This document shows, piece by piece, positions 10,205-22,345 of a stretch of 64,000 nucleotides of DNA. The stretch's first letter is position 1. The number at the start of each line of letters is the position of its first letter. Under the pieces are notes generated by a model that saw only the letters and a list, made by a program, of their open reading frames with translations, was not told where the DNA came from and did no database searches. Where the stretch lies: assembly GCF_024166365.1 (NCBI RefSeq), contig NC_064831.1, positions 25,472,768 to 25,536,767 of the forward strand, written 5' to 3'. This DNA comes from Elephas maximus indicus. Its lineage: Eukaryota; Chordata; Mammalia; Proboscidea; Elephantidae. The translations under genes were made by a program, and so were the position numbers.

Positions 10205-10345
10205 CTGTTTGCTAACATGTTTAATCTCCATGGAAACATCATACAGTAGGTGTTACTATTATCCACATTTTCAGATGAGAAGATTGGCACAGAAGTTAAA
10301 GTAATTTATCCAAAATCAGAGCTTGTAAATGTTGGCTCTGTGATT
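10205..10345 (-). mobile_element. MIR-type SINE (left copy)
   Basis: 'cattttcagatgagaagatt' and 'gtaatttatccaaaatcaga' are the rc MIR pattern. The mate is at about 44,225-44,350 (+). Confidence 0.7.
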
Positions 10346-10751
10346 ATACCATGTTAAGTTTATTACAAAAAGCATGTTCATAACACCATATCTTTAATTA
10401 TAATTAATTTCAGCCACAAGAAAAATTCAAAACAGGTAATAAGTAGAAGTAAGTAGGAAGTAGAAACATAGTTTTAATGCATCCTTTACTGTCCTCTTGC
10501 TTCCAATATTATTTAATACTACCGACAAATCAAAATTTTCAGGCTTTGAGGTCTTTACTGTCGTGCATTAAACTTAGAGACCACAGAATATTCATTTCCA
10601 GAAGACATTTTGTTTTCTTCATTTGACCATTAAAAATCAAATTCCTTCTGAAAGTTATATCTCCAAAATACGTACACTGTTCATATACAACTGATTCCAT
10701 CAACTCTATATATTTGTTTCCACAAATGCTGGCATTACTTAGGTTAAAAAA

Positions 10752-10794
10752 AGCCTGAACCACCAGTAGCTGTCAAGTCAGACTCTTAGCGACC

Positions 10795-10834
<40 letters not shown>
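10752..10834 (-). repeat. SINE tail remnant plus (GT)n microsatellite, left only
   Basis: A short AfroSINE tail (10,752-10,795, 'gtcaagtcagactcttagcg') runs into about 19 uninterrupted GT units (10,796-10,834). The right arm passes from 'tgacatggttagg' to the next shared text without either. Confidence 0.85.
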
Positions 10835-10839
<5 letters not shown>

Positions 10840-10887
10840 TATTCTTCCTAGAATGTCTCCATTTTATTTGATATGACCTAAACCAAA

Positions 10888-11088
10888 TTAAAACCCCTTA
10901 CCTTCCAGTTGATTCTGATTCATAATGACCACATAGGACATAGTTCTACTAAGAACTGCCCCACAGGGTTTTCAAGGCTGTAAAACTTTACAGAAGCAGA
11001 CTGTCACATCTTTCTCACATGGAGCATATGATTGGTTTGATTTTGGGTTAGCAGCCAAGCCCTTAACCACTGTGCCACCAGGGCTCCT
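10888..11088 (-). mobile_element. AfroSINE (left, shared)
   Basis: Full-length SINE in rc, from the tail 'cttccagttgattctgattc' to the head 'ccactgtgccaccagggct'. It is flanked by 'tatgacctaaa' and 'tctgacctaaa', a target-site duplication also seen around its mate (43,592-43,803). Confidence 0.9.
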
Positions 11089-11237
11089 TGATCTGACCTA
11101 AAACCCTCTAATTTTGAGAATCATACTTACATTGAGCCAAAGTTGGTGAAATTTTTTTTTCTTCCAGTACTACCTGACTAGAATTTTGTCAAGTTTAAAC
11201 TTCTCTTCCAAAAAAAAAATATATATAAGGGAGGCGG

Positions 11238-11249
11238 AGCCAAGATGGC
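11238..11249 (+). promoter_or_regulatory. YY1-type site at L1 no. 1 5' end
   Basis: 'caagatggc' at 11,241-11,249 sits 13 bases inside the element, the same place as the YY1 site that sets initiation in human L1. The same word occurs at the same offset in the two other full-length L1s here. Confidence 0.6.
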
Positions 11250-12507
11250 AGACTAGACAGAAACTTCCGTCGAGCCCTCTGTACACCAAAGACCCCCCAA
11301 AAAAGTGAAACCAGTATATTTGTGACAAGCTGGGAGCCCTGAACATCAAAGGCAAACTTAAACAATGAACTGAGGGGCAGTGGGAGGAAGAGGCCTTTCA
11401 GAAATGGAGTTACAGGACCTAAATCGCAGGAAGCCCTCAGGCACCATCCCCGGAGCAGCGGCAGGGGCAGTGCCAGTGGTGGGCTGGTACTGGCATTCGG
11501 CTGCAGTTTCCTCAGGGAGAAGCAGCCAGCCGCACAGCCTACTCACACCTCCAGAACCTGAGGAGAATGGCGCGCTCTCGGCAAAAGCTAAGTACTTGCG
11601 TATATATTTTACTGCACCCCCTGCACCCCCAAGCCAGCTTCAGCGGCTGAATCCCTGGGCCTCAGATAGACCCTGGTGAGCACCTAGAGCCATCCTCCCA
11701 GCCTTGGGAAAGGAAAAAATTTGCAATTGGGAGGAAAAGATAATTTGCTAGCTCCATGAAATGGGGGGAGCTCAGGACAGAAGTGGCTCCTGCCCAGGCA
11801 TAAACTGTCCATGGACCTTGAGGAGCTTTCCCTTCTGCATGGACCTGTGTGGGCCTATTTCTGGAGAATAGCCCCTTGTTGGCAAACTCCAACCATTTCA
11901 GTGGTGCGGTGGAGAGGTGGGTGTTTGATGTTTGACATTGCTTTGCCTATTAAATGAGGTCCTCACCCACATCAGGGACCTAAGGACTGGTAGCTCCACT
12001 CAGGTCACCCAGCCACCCACGACAGGGGTCCAAAGATAACTGGTACCTCCCAGTCATTACAACCAAAAACTATGCGTGCCCCTGGTCCCTCTGCAGAACC
12101 CACCCACCAGCACACTCTAGGGAACAGAGATGTGTTCTCCTAAGAGACACTTAGGGGTTGGTTCTCAGCCTCCTGCCTTGTTCAGAGCGTGGCCCCCTTC
12201 TGCAATCAGATACCAATATATACACCAATCAACCCACCCCTCTAAGACTGTAGGACAGAGCCTATACCACACACTTGGTATCAGCTACCTGGAAACCTGA
12301 GCTGAATTCATACAAGAAAACTGAATGGACTCCTAGACTGATATACCCGATAACAGCTCTAGTGAGCTGGGGACAGAACACCAGAGCTCCAAAGGTGAAA
12401 ATAACCAAGCTAGCTCACTCAAGCAACCCATAGGGGTATACCAAAACAAAACAAAGCAAGCAGCTACAACACAGTAAACAAACATACACTAATACAATAA
12501 CCTGTAG

Positions 12508-13257
12508 ATGGTTCGGAGACGAGTCAATATCAAGTCACATAAAGAAACAGACCATGATCACCTCAACAGGCTCTCAAAACAAAGGATCCAGGGATCTTCT
12601 AGATCAAAGTGCATTCCTGGAATTACCAGATGCAGAATACAAAAGTTTAATATACAGAACCCTTCAAGACATCAGAAGGGAAATGAGGCAATACGCAGAA
12701 CAAGCCAAGGAACACACAGATAAAGCAATGAAGAAATTAGAAAGGTTATTCAGGAATATAATGAAAAGTTTAATAAGCTGGAAAAATCCATAGACAGACA
12801 GCAATCAGAAATTCAGAAGATGAACAATAAAATTACAGAACTAGATAACTCAATAAGCAGAATTGAGCAGGCAGAAGCTAGAATTTCTGAACTTGAAGAT
12901 AAATCACTTGGCACTAATATATTTGATGGAAAATTGGGTAAAAGAATTAAAAAAATGAAGAAACCTTAACAATCATTTGGGATTCTATCAAGAGAAATAA
13001 CCTACGAGTGATTGGAATACAAGAACAGGGAGGGATAACAGAAAATTGTTGAAGATTTGTTGGCAGAAAACTTCCCTGATATTGTGAAAGATGAGAAGAT
13101 ATCTATCCAAGATGCTCATCAAGTTCCACATAAGATAGATGTTAAAAGAAAGTCACCATGACATATTATAATCAAACTTGCCAGAACCAAAGGTAAAGAG
13201 ACAATTATAAGAGCAGCGAAGGATAAAAGAAAAGCCACCTACAAAGGAGAGCCAATA
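12508..13257 (+). pseudogene. L1 no. 1 ORF1 remnant
   Basis: Encodes pieces of the L1 RNA-binding protein ORF1p in shifting frames. The coiled-coil region (EMRQYAEQAKEHTDKAMKKLE in frame at about 12,690) is followed by RRM text (FPDIVKDEK, then the SPRHIIIKLA equivalent), and the match ends within the C-terminal domain at 13,257, where an internal deletion begins. Several frame breaks; cannot make ORF1p. Confidence 0.85.
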
Positions 13258-15336
13258 ATATCAAAAAAATAATTCACCATGACCAAGTGGGATTCATACC
13301 AGGTATGCAGGGATGTTTCAACATTAGAAAAACAATTAATGTAACCAACCACATAAATAAAACAGAAGACAAAAATCACATGGTTTTATCAACTGATGCA
13401 GAAAAGGCATTTGACAAAGATCAACACTCATTCATGATAAAAACTCTCAGCAAAATAGGAATAGAAGGAAAATTTCTCCACATAGTAAAGGGCATTTATC
13501 TAAAGCCAACAGCCAACATCACCCTAAATGGAGAGAGCCTGAAAACAACCAACATCACCCTAAATGGAGAGAGCGTGAAGCATTGCCATTGAGATCGGGA
13601 ACCAGACAAGGATGCCCTTTATCACCATTCTTATTCAACATGGTGCTGGAAGTCCTAGCCAGAGCAATTAGGCTAGAAAAACAAATAAAGGGCATCCAGA
13701 TTAGCAAGGAAGAGGTAAAAGTATCTCTATTTATAGATGACATGATCTTATACACAAAAAAACCCTAACGAATCCTCCAGAAAACTGCTGCAACTAATAG
13801 AAGAGTTCAGCAGAGTATTGGGATACAAGATAAACATACAAAAATCAGTTGGATTCCTCTACACCAACAAAAAGAACATCGAAGAGGAAATTACCAAATC
13901 AATGCCATTTACGGTAGCCACCAAGAAGATAAAATACTTAGGAATAAATCTTACCAGAGATGTAAAAGACTTAAGTAAAGAAAACTACAGTACACTTCAA
14001 GAAACCAAAAGAGTTACACAAGCGGAAGAACATACCTTGCTCGTGGGTAGGAAGACTTAACATTATAAAAATGTCTATTCTACCAAAAGCGATCTATACA
14101 TTTAATGCAATTCTGATCCAAATCCCAAGGACATTCTTTAATGAGATGGAGAAACAAACCACCAATTTCATATGGAAGGGAAAGAGGCCCCGAATAAATA
14201 AGGCATTACTGAAAAAGAAGAACAAAGTTCGAGGCCTTACTTTACCTGATTTTAGAACCTATTACGCTGCCACGGTAGTGAAAACAGCCTGGTACTGGTA
14301 CAACAGCAGATACATAGACCAATGGAACAGAATTGAGAATCCAGATATTAATCCAACCACATATGAGCAGCTGATATTTGACAAAGGCCCCATAACAGTT
14401 AAATGGGGGGAAAGACATTCTTTTTAACAAATGCTGCTGGCATAACTGGATATCTGTCTGCAAAAAAAAAGGAACAAGACCCATACCTCACTCCATGCAC
14501 AAAAACTAACTTTAAATGGATCAAAGACCTTAATATAAAATCTAAACCGATAAAGATCATGGAAGAAAAAATAGGGACAACGTTAGGAGCCCTAATACAT
14601 GGCATAAACAGTATACAAAACATTATTACAAATGCAGAAGGAAAACTAGATAACTGGGAGCTCCTAAAAATCAAACACCTATGCTCATCCAAAGACTTCA
14701 CCAAAAGAGTAAAAAGACTACATGCAGACTGGGAAAAAGTTTTAACTATTACATTTCTGATCTCTAAAATCTACATGATACTGCAAAAACTCAACTGCAA
14801 AAAGACAAATAACCCAATTAAAAAATGGGCAAAAGATACGAATAGACACTTCACTGAAGAAGACATTCGGGTAGCTAGGAGATATATGAGGAAATGTTCA
14901 CGATCATTAGCCATTAGAGAAATGCAGATAAAAAGTAGAATGAGATTTCATCTCACTCCAACAAGGCTGGCATTAACCCAAAAAACACAAAATAATAAAT
15001 GTTGGAGAGGCTGTGGAGAGATTGGAATACTTATACACTGCTGGTGGGAATGTGAAATGTTACAACCACTTTGGAAATCGATTTGGCACTTCCCTAAAAT
15101 GCTAGAAATAGAACTACCATACAATCCAGCAATCCCACTCCTTGGAATATATCCTAGAGAAATAAGAGCCTTTACACAAACAGATATATGCACACCCATG
15201 TTTATTGCAGCACTGTTTACAAAAGCAAAAAGATGGAAGCAACCAAGGTACCCATCAACGGATGAATGGATAAATTATGGTATATTCACACAATGGAATA
15301 CTATGCATCAACAAAGAACAGTGAGGAATCTGTGAA
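13258..15336 (+). pseudogene. L1 no. 1 ORF2 remnant (reverse transcriptase to C-end)
   Basis: Starts abruptly within the reverse-transcriptase domain ([14 protein letters not shown]). It carries [12 protein letters not shown] and the catalytic box as FIDD instead of FADD, then the C-terminal part (frame 14,403-15,335) with the [15 protein letters not shown] cysteine/histidine segment. The endonuclease is absent. A 36-bp tandem duplication (13,513-13,584) adds twelve codons just before the RQGCP motif, and at least three frameshifts separate the open pieces. Confidence 0.9.
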
Positions 15337-16415
15337 ACATTTCATAACATGGAGGAACCTGGAAGGATTAGTCAGTTGCAAAAGGACAAATATTGTATAA
15401 GACTGCTATTATAAGAACTTGAGATATAGTTTAAACTGAGAACAATACATTCTTTTGTGGTTACGAGACGGGGGAGGGAGGGAGGGTGGGAAAGGGGCAT
15501 TCAGGAATTAGATAGTAGGTAAGAATTACTTTAGGTGAAGGGAAAGACAGCACACAATACAGGGGGGTCAGCAAAATCGGACTAAACCAAAAGCAGTTTC
15601 CTGAATAAACTGAACGCTTCGAAGGCCAGCGTAGCAGGGGTAGGGGTCTGGGGACCATGGTTTCAGGGGACATCTAAGTCAATTGGCATAATAAGATCTA
15701 TTAACAAAACATTCTGCATCCTACTTGAAGAGTGGTGTCTGGGGTCTTAAACGCTAGCAAGCAGCCATCTAAGATGCATCAATTGGTCTCAACCCACCTG
15801 GATCAAAGGAGAATGAAGAACACCAAGAACACAAGGCGATTACGAGCCCGAGAGAGAAAGGGCCTCATGAACCAGCGACTACATCATCCTGAGACCAGAA
15901 GAACTAGAAGGTGCCTGGCTACAACAGATGACTGCCCTGACAGGGAACACAACAGAGAACCCCTGAGGGAGCAGGAGAGCAGTGGGATGCAGACCCCAAA
16001 TTCTCATAAGACCAGACTTAATGGTCTGACTGAGACTAGAAGGACCCCGGTGGTCATGGCCCCCAGACCTTCTGTTGGCCCAGGACAGGAAACATTCCCA
16101 AAGCTAACTCTTCAGACATGGATTGGACAATGGGTTGGAGAGGAATGCTGGTGAGGAGTGAGCTTCTTGGATCAGATGGACACTTGAGACTATGTTGGCA
16201 TCTCCTCCCTGGAGGGGAGATGAGAGGGCGGAGGGGGTTAGAAGCTGGAGAAATGGACATGAAAAGAGAGAGTGGAGGGAGAGAGCTGGCTGTCTCATTA
16301 GGGGGAGAATAATTGGGAGTGCGTAGCAAGGTGTACATGGGTTTTTGTGTGAGAGACTGACTTGATTTGTAAACTCTCACTTAAAGCACGATAAAAATTA
16401 TTAAAATATATATAT

Positions 16416-16735
16416 ATAAAACTTTTAAGGAGATGAAAATTTCTGTGATGATATTATTTTCCTTTAAGATGCATTATTTTATCTTTTCATGCCTGCATTT
16501 TTTCCTGAGATAAATCAACCTACAAATTTTGTTCAGTTCCTGGTCAAATGTAAAATTCAAGAGGAAATTATCTAAAAATATACCCGTGAGCTACTATGAA
16601 CTCAAGCAGAGCAGAACATTTCTTACCTCTCACCCTAACAATTCCAGGGCACCTCATAGACTGGGGATTGCTGATATTGCAACATTCCGTCATCCTCGGG
16701 GGATGATTTCCAAGCAAGATTTCTTGGTACATTTC
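16416..16735. other. Inner end of left arm, unique sequence
   Basis: Continues the left arm after the L1 insertion and matches the rc of 43,130-43,460 ('tccagggcacctcatag' against 'ctatgaggtgccctgga' type text, with indels). The match ends at the next L1. Confidence 0.8.
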
Positions 16736-16737
16736 GA

Positions 16738-17204
16738 GTGATTGGTGTACCAGAACGGAGAGGCATAACAGAAAATACAGAGAGAATTCTTGAATATTTC
16801 TTGGCAGAAAACTTCCCTGACATCGTGAAAGATGAGACGATATCTATCCAAGATGCTCATCAAACTCCACACAAGGTAGATGTTAAAAGAAAGTCACCAA
16901 GACATATTATAATCAAACTTGCCAAAACCAAAGATAAAGAGAGAATTTTAAAAGCAGCTAGGGATACACGAAAAGTCACCTACAAAGGAGAATCAATACG
17001 AATAAGTTCTGACTACGGCAGAATCCATGCAGGCAAGAAGGCAGTAGGATGACTTATATAAAAAACTGAAGGAAAAAAATTGCAAGCCAAGAATCATATG
17101 CCCAGCAAAACTGCCTCTTAAATATGAAAGTGAAATTATGACATTTCCAGATAAACAGAACTTTAGGGAATTCTTAATCCCAAAACAAAACTACAAGAAA
17201 TACT
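16738..17204 (+). pseudogene. L1 no. 2 ORF1 C-terminal half
   Basis: One frame to 17,052 contains the RRM/CTD of ORF1p: FPDIVKDETISIQDAHQTPH, SPRHIIIKLAKTKDKERILK and KVTYKGESIRISSDY. A frame break follows before the conserved end (LQEILK equivalent, stop at about 17,202). The N-terminal coiled coil was never copied. Confidence 0.88.
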
Positions 17205-17691
17205 AAAGGGGTTTTTTTGATTACAAAATCAATAATATCAGGTATCAATCCAAGACTAGAACAATGGACAGAGCAATCAGAGGTCAACCGAGACAGGGAA
17301 ATCACAAAACTAAATCAAAATAACAAAAAAAAATGTTTAAAACAGGGAAACAGCGATATTATTATGAAAAAGGAGACATCATTAAACCAATAAAGAGGGA
17401 CTAAGAAATGTAGTCATAGATCTTCCATATGGAGAGGAAGAAAAGGTGATAAAAGGAAATAAAAGTTAGGTTTAAATTTAGAAAAATAAGGGTAAATAAT
17501 AAGGTCACCACAAAGGAGACAAACTATCCTACATATCAAAATAAAACACACAAAAAAATGGAGACTCAGCAGAAACAAAATCGACAATGACAAATATGAG
17601 GAAAAGACATTATATAATGATATTCTACTCAGCACATAAAAATTAAGTGGGAAAAACAAACTGTCAACGATGCACAAAAAAAGACATCAAC

Positions 17692-20600
17692 ATGATACCA
17701 CTAAATTCATACCTATCCATAATTACTCTGAATGTAAACGGACTAAATGCACCAATAAAGAGACAGAGAGTAGCAGAATGGATTAGAAAACATGATCCGT
17801 CTATATGCTGCCTACAAGGGACACACCGTAGACTTAGAGACACAAAAAAAAACCTGAAAATCAAACGATGGGAAAAAATATACCCAGCAAACAACAATCA
17901 AAAAAGAGCAGAGGGGCAATACTAATTTTAGACAAAACAAACACATTTTAAAGTTAAATCATCATAAAGTATAAGGAAGGACACTACATAATGATTTAAA
18001 AAAAATTTTATAATGATTAAAGGGAAAATATACCAAGAAGATATAATTATGTGAGTAAATAAACCACATTGACCTCATAAACATATACAGAACACTCCAC
18101 CAAACAGCAACCAAATATACTTTCTTTTCTAGTGCACATGGAACATTCTCTAGAATAGACCACATATTAGGTCATAAAGCAAGCCTTAGCAGAATCCAAA
18201 ACATTGAAATATTACATAGCATCTTCTCTGACCATAGGCCATAAAAGTGGAAATCAATAACAGAAAAAGCAAGGAAAAGATATCAAACACTTGGAAACTG
18301 TTCAAAAAAGACTAGATTATAGAAGGCCTTAAGGATGGAATAAAGAAATTCATAGAATCTGATGAGAATGAAAACACTTCCTGTCAGAACCTTTGGGACA
18401 CAGCAAAAGCAGTGGTCAGAGATCAATTTATATCAATAAATGCACAGATCCAAAAAGAAGAAAGGGCCAAAATCAAAGAATTATCCCTACAACTTGAACA
18501 AATAGAAAGACAGCAACAAAAGAAACCCTCAGGCACCAGAAGAAAACAAATACTAAAAATTAGAGCAGAACTAAGTGAAATAGAGAAAAGAAAAATAATT
18601 GAAAGAATTAACAAGACCAAAAGCTGGTTCTTTGAAAAAATCAAAAAAATTGATAAACTTTGGCCAAACTGACAAAAGAAAAACGGGAGAGGAAGCAAAT
18701 AACCTGAATAAGAAATGAGATGGGCGATATTACAAGAGACCCAACTGAAATTAAAAGAATCATGTCAGGTTACAAAGACAAATTGTACTCTGACAAATTT
18801 GAAAACCTAGAAGAAATGGATGAATTCCTAGAAACACACTACCTACCTAAACTAACACAAACAGAGGTAGAACAACTAAATAGACCCATAAGAAAAGAAG
18901 AGATTGAAAAGATAATCAAAAAACTGCCCCCCAGCCCCCCAAAAAAGCCCTGGTCCGGACAGCTTCACTGCAGAGTTCTACCAAACTTTCAGAGAAGGGT
19001 TACAGCTCTAGTACTAAAGGTATTTCAGAGCATAGAAAAAGATGGAATGCTCCCTAACTCATTCTATGAAGCCAGCATATCCCTGATACCAAAACAAGGT
19101 AAAGTCACCATAAAAAAAGAAAATTAGAGACCTATATCCCTCATGAACACAGATGCAAAAATTCTCAACAAAATTCTAGCCAATAGAATTTAATAACATA
19201 TCAAAAAAAAAAAAAATTCACCATGACCACGAGGGATTCATAATGGTGTACAAGAATGGTTCAACATTAGAAAAACCATTAATGTAATCCATCACATAAA
19301 TAAAACAAAAGATAAGAATCACATGATTTTATCAATTGATGTGGAAAAAACATTTGACAAAGGTCAACATTCATTCATGATAAAAACTCTCAGCAAAATA
19401 AGAATAGAAGGAAAATTTCTCAACATAATAAAGGGCATTTATACAAAGACAACAGCCAACATCATCCTAAATGGAGAGAGCATGAATGCATTCCCCTTGA
19501 GACTGGGAACGAGACAAGGATGCCCTTTATCACCGCTCTTATTCAACATTGTGCTGGAGGTCCTACCCAGAGCAATTAGGCTAGATAAAGAAATAAAGGG
19601 CATCCAGATTGGTAAGGAAGAACTAATAAATATTATCTCTATTTGCAGATGACATGATCTTATACACAGAAAACCCTAAGGAATCCTCCAGAAAACTACT
19701 GAAACTAGTAGAAGAATTCAGTGGAGTATCAGGATACAAGACAAAAATACAAAAATCCATTGGATTCCTCTACACCAACAAAAAGAACATTGAAGAGGAA
19801 ATCACCAAATCAATACTATTTACAGTAACCCCAAAGAAGATAAAATACTTAGGAATAAATCTTACCAGAGATGTAAAAGACTTATGCAAAGAAAACTACA
19901 AAACACTTCTGCAAGATCAAAAGAGACCTACATAAGTAGAAAAATGTATTTTGCTCACGGATATGAAGCCTTAACATTATAAAAACATCTATTCTCCCAA
20001 AAGCGATCTATAGATTTAATGCAATTCCGATCCAAATTCCAATGACATTCTTTAATGAGATAGAGAAACAAATCGCCAACTTCATATGGAAGGGAAAGAG
20101 GCCCCGGAGAAGTAAAACATTACTGAAAAAGAAGAACAAAGTGGGAGACCTTACTCTACCTGATTTTAGAACCTATTATACCACCAAAGTAGTCAAAACA
20201 GCCTGGTACTGGTACAGCAACAGAAACATAGACCAATGGAATGGAATTGAAAATCCGGAAGTAAACCCATCCACATATGATCAGCTGAAATTTGACAAAG
20301 ACCCCAAAACAGTTAAATGGGGAAAAGGCAGTCTTTTTAACAAATGGTGCTGGCATAACTGGATATCCACCTGCAAAAAAAAAAAAATGAAATAATGCCC
20401 ATACCTCATTCCATGCACAAAAACGAGCTCAAAATGGATCAAAGACCTAAATATAAAATCTAGAACGATAAAGATCATGGAAGAAAAAAAAGGACATTAG
20501 GAGCTCTAATAGATGGCATAAATAGTGTACAAAACATTACTAACAATGCAGAAGAAAAACTAGATAACTGGGAGCTCCTAGAAACCAAACACCTTCATCC

Positions 20601-21318
20601 AAAGACTTCACCAAAAGAGTTAAAATATTACCTACAGACGGGTAAAAAATTTTTAGCTATGACATTTCCGATCAGTCCCTGATCTCTAAAATCTACATGA
20701 TACTGCAAAAGTTCAACTACAGAAAGACAAATAACCCAATTAAAAAATGGGCAACGGATATGAAGAGACACTTCACTAAAGAAGACATTCAGGTAGCTAA
20801 CAGATACATGAGGAAATGCTCATGATTATTAGCCATTAGAGGAATGCAAATCAAAACTACAATGAGATTCCATCTCACTCCATCAAGACTGGCATTAATC
20901 CACGAAACACAAAATAATAAATGTTGGAGAGGTTGTGGAGAGATTGGAATACTTATACACTGCTGGTGGAATGTAAAATGGTACAACCGCTTTGGAAATC
21001 AATCTGGCACTTCCTTAAAAAGCTAGAAATAGAACTGTCATATGATCCAGCAATCTCACTCTTTGGAATATATCCTAGAGAAATAAGAGCCTTTACACGA
21101 ACAGATACATACACAGCCATGTTTATTGCAGTTCTGCTTACAATAGCAAAAAGATGGAAGCAACCAAGGTGCCCACCGATGGATGAATGGATAAATAAAT
21201 TATGGTATATTCACACAATGGAATACTATGCATCGATAAAGAACAGTGATGAATCTGTGAAACACTTCATAACATGGAGGAATCTGGAAGGCATTACGCT
21301 GAGTGAAATTAGTTGAAA
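17692..21318 (+). pseudogene. L1 no. 2 ORF2 remnant
   Basis: Covers endonuclease to C-terminus in broken frames. N end MIPLNSYLSIITLNVNGLNA, then ICCLQGTH, where the catalytic Glu of the QETH motif has become Gly. Reverse-transcriptase block [16 protein letters not shown] at about 19,510, then the FADD box split by a frame break at about 19,640. C-terminal frame 20,921-21,316 ends EGITLSEIS. Many frameshifts; dead. Confidence 0.88.
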
Positions 21319-22345
21319 AAGAACAAATATTGTATAAGACCACTATTATAAGGACTCGAGAAACAGTTTCAATAGAGAAGAAAATATTCTTTGATGGTTA
21401 CGAGAGAGGGGAGAGGGGTATTCACTAATTAGTAGATAGGAACTACTTTAGTTGATAGGAAAGACAACACACAATACAGGCTAAATCAGCACAACTGGAC
21501 TGAACCAAAAGCAAAGAAGTTTCCTGATTAAACTGAATGCCTCAAAGGCCAGCATAGCAGAGGCAGGGGTTTAGGGACAACGGTTTCAGGGGACATCTAA
21601 GTCAATTGGTGTAATAAAATCTATTAAGAAAACACTCTGCATCCCACCTTCAAGAGTGGCATCTGGGGTCTTAAACGCTGGCAAGTGGCATTCTAAGATG
21701 CATCAATGGGTCTGAACCCAACTGGATCAAAGGAGCATGAAGAGCACCAAAGACACGAGATAACTATGAGCCCAAGAGACAGAAAGGGCCACATAAACCA
21801 GAGACTACATCAGCCTGAGACCAGAAGAACTAGATTGTGCCTGGCTACAACTGATGACTGCCCTAACAGGGAACACAATAGAGAACCCCTGAGGAGCAGG
21901 AGAGCAGTGGGATGCAGACCCCCAATTCTCGTGAAAAGGCCAGACTTAATGGTCTGACTGAGACTGGAAGGACCCCGGTGGTCAGGCCTCCAGACCTTCT
22001 GTTGACTCAGGACAGGAACCATTCCCAAAGCCAACTGTTCAGACAGGTATTGGACTGTACAATGGGTTGGAGAGGGATGCTGGTGAGGAGTGAGCTTCTT
22101 GCATCAGGTGGACACTTGAGACTATGTTGGCATCTCCTGCCTGGAGGGGAGATGAGAGGGTAGAGGGGGTTAGAAGCTGGTGAAATAGACACGAAAAGAG
22201 AGTGGAAGGAGGGAGCAGGAGAGCATTAGGGGGAGAGCAATTGGGAGTATGTAACAAGGTTTATGTAACTTTCTGTGTGAGAGACTTACTTGATTTGTAA
22301 ACTTTCACCTAAAGCACAATAAAAACTTAAAAAACAAAATAAAAA

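Larger units (their letters stand above)
11229..16415 (+). mobile_element. L1 LINE no. 1: 5' complete, internally deleted
   Basis: The 5' end (11,229) has the L1 start 'ggagccaagatggcagac', and the 3' end has a polyadenylation signal and A/T-rich tail near 16,390-16,415. Order: 5'UTR 11,229-12,500, ORF1 remnant, ORF2 remnant, 3'UTR 15,340-16,400. The segment joining ORF1 to the ORF2 reverse transcriptase is missing. 'aaatatatataa' occurs at both ends; the right arm at 43,455-43,475 has the uninterrupted site, so insertion followed the duplication. Confidence 0.93.
1115..16735. repeat. Left arm of large inverted duplication
   Basis: Read in reverse complement, this stretch is collinear with 43,125-52,565. 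Matching landmarks, left then right: GC-rich islet 1,120-1,290 / 52,370-52,560; old L1 ORF1 1,300-1,790 / 51,850-52,370; SINE 5,562 / 48,864; MIR 8,190 / 46,440; OR8H 8,969 / 45,597; SINE 10,888 / 43,803; and a unique flank at 16,420-16,735 / 43,130-43,460. Left-only insertions interrupt it: RTE 2,242-2,715, SINE 7,903-8,087, SINE/(GT)n 10,752-10,834 and L1 11,229-16,415. The outer end is hidden by an RTE insertion and the window edge; the inner end abuts another L1. Confidence 0.9.
16736..22345 (+). mobile_element. L1 LINE no. 2: 5' truncated
   Basis: Begins inside ORF1 (VPERRGITENTERILEYFLAEN) with no 5'UTR. It continues through the inter-ORF spacer (17,205-17,691), ORF2 (17,692-21,318) and 3'UTR to an A-rich tail at 22,320-22,345. 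No target-site duplication could be matched across it. It sits at the point where homology between the two arms stops. Confidence 0.9.

Noticed and set aside
10796-10834. (GT)n considered as Z-DNA or a regulatory element
   Set aside because: A simple microsatellite grown from a SINE remnant and absent from the other arm; no evidence of function.
15732-16154. 140-codon frame with Arg-rich product
   Set aside because: It is the L1 3'UTR; similar frames recur at 62,725-63,114 and 21,706-21,957 because all L1 copies share this text.
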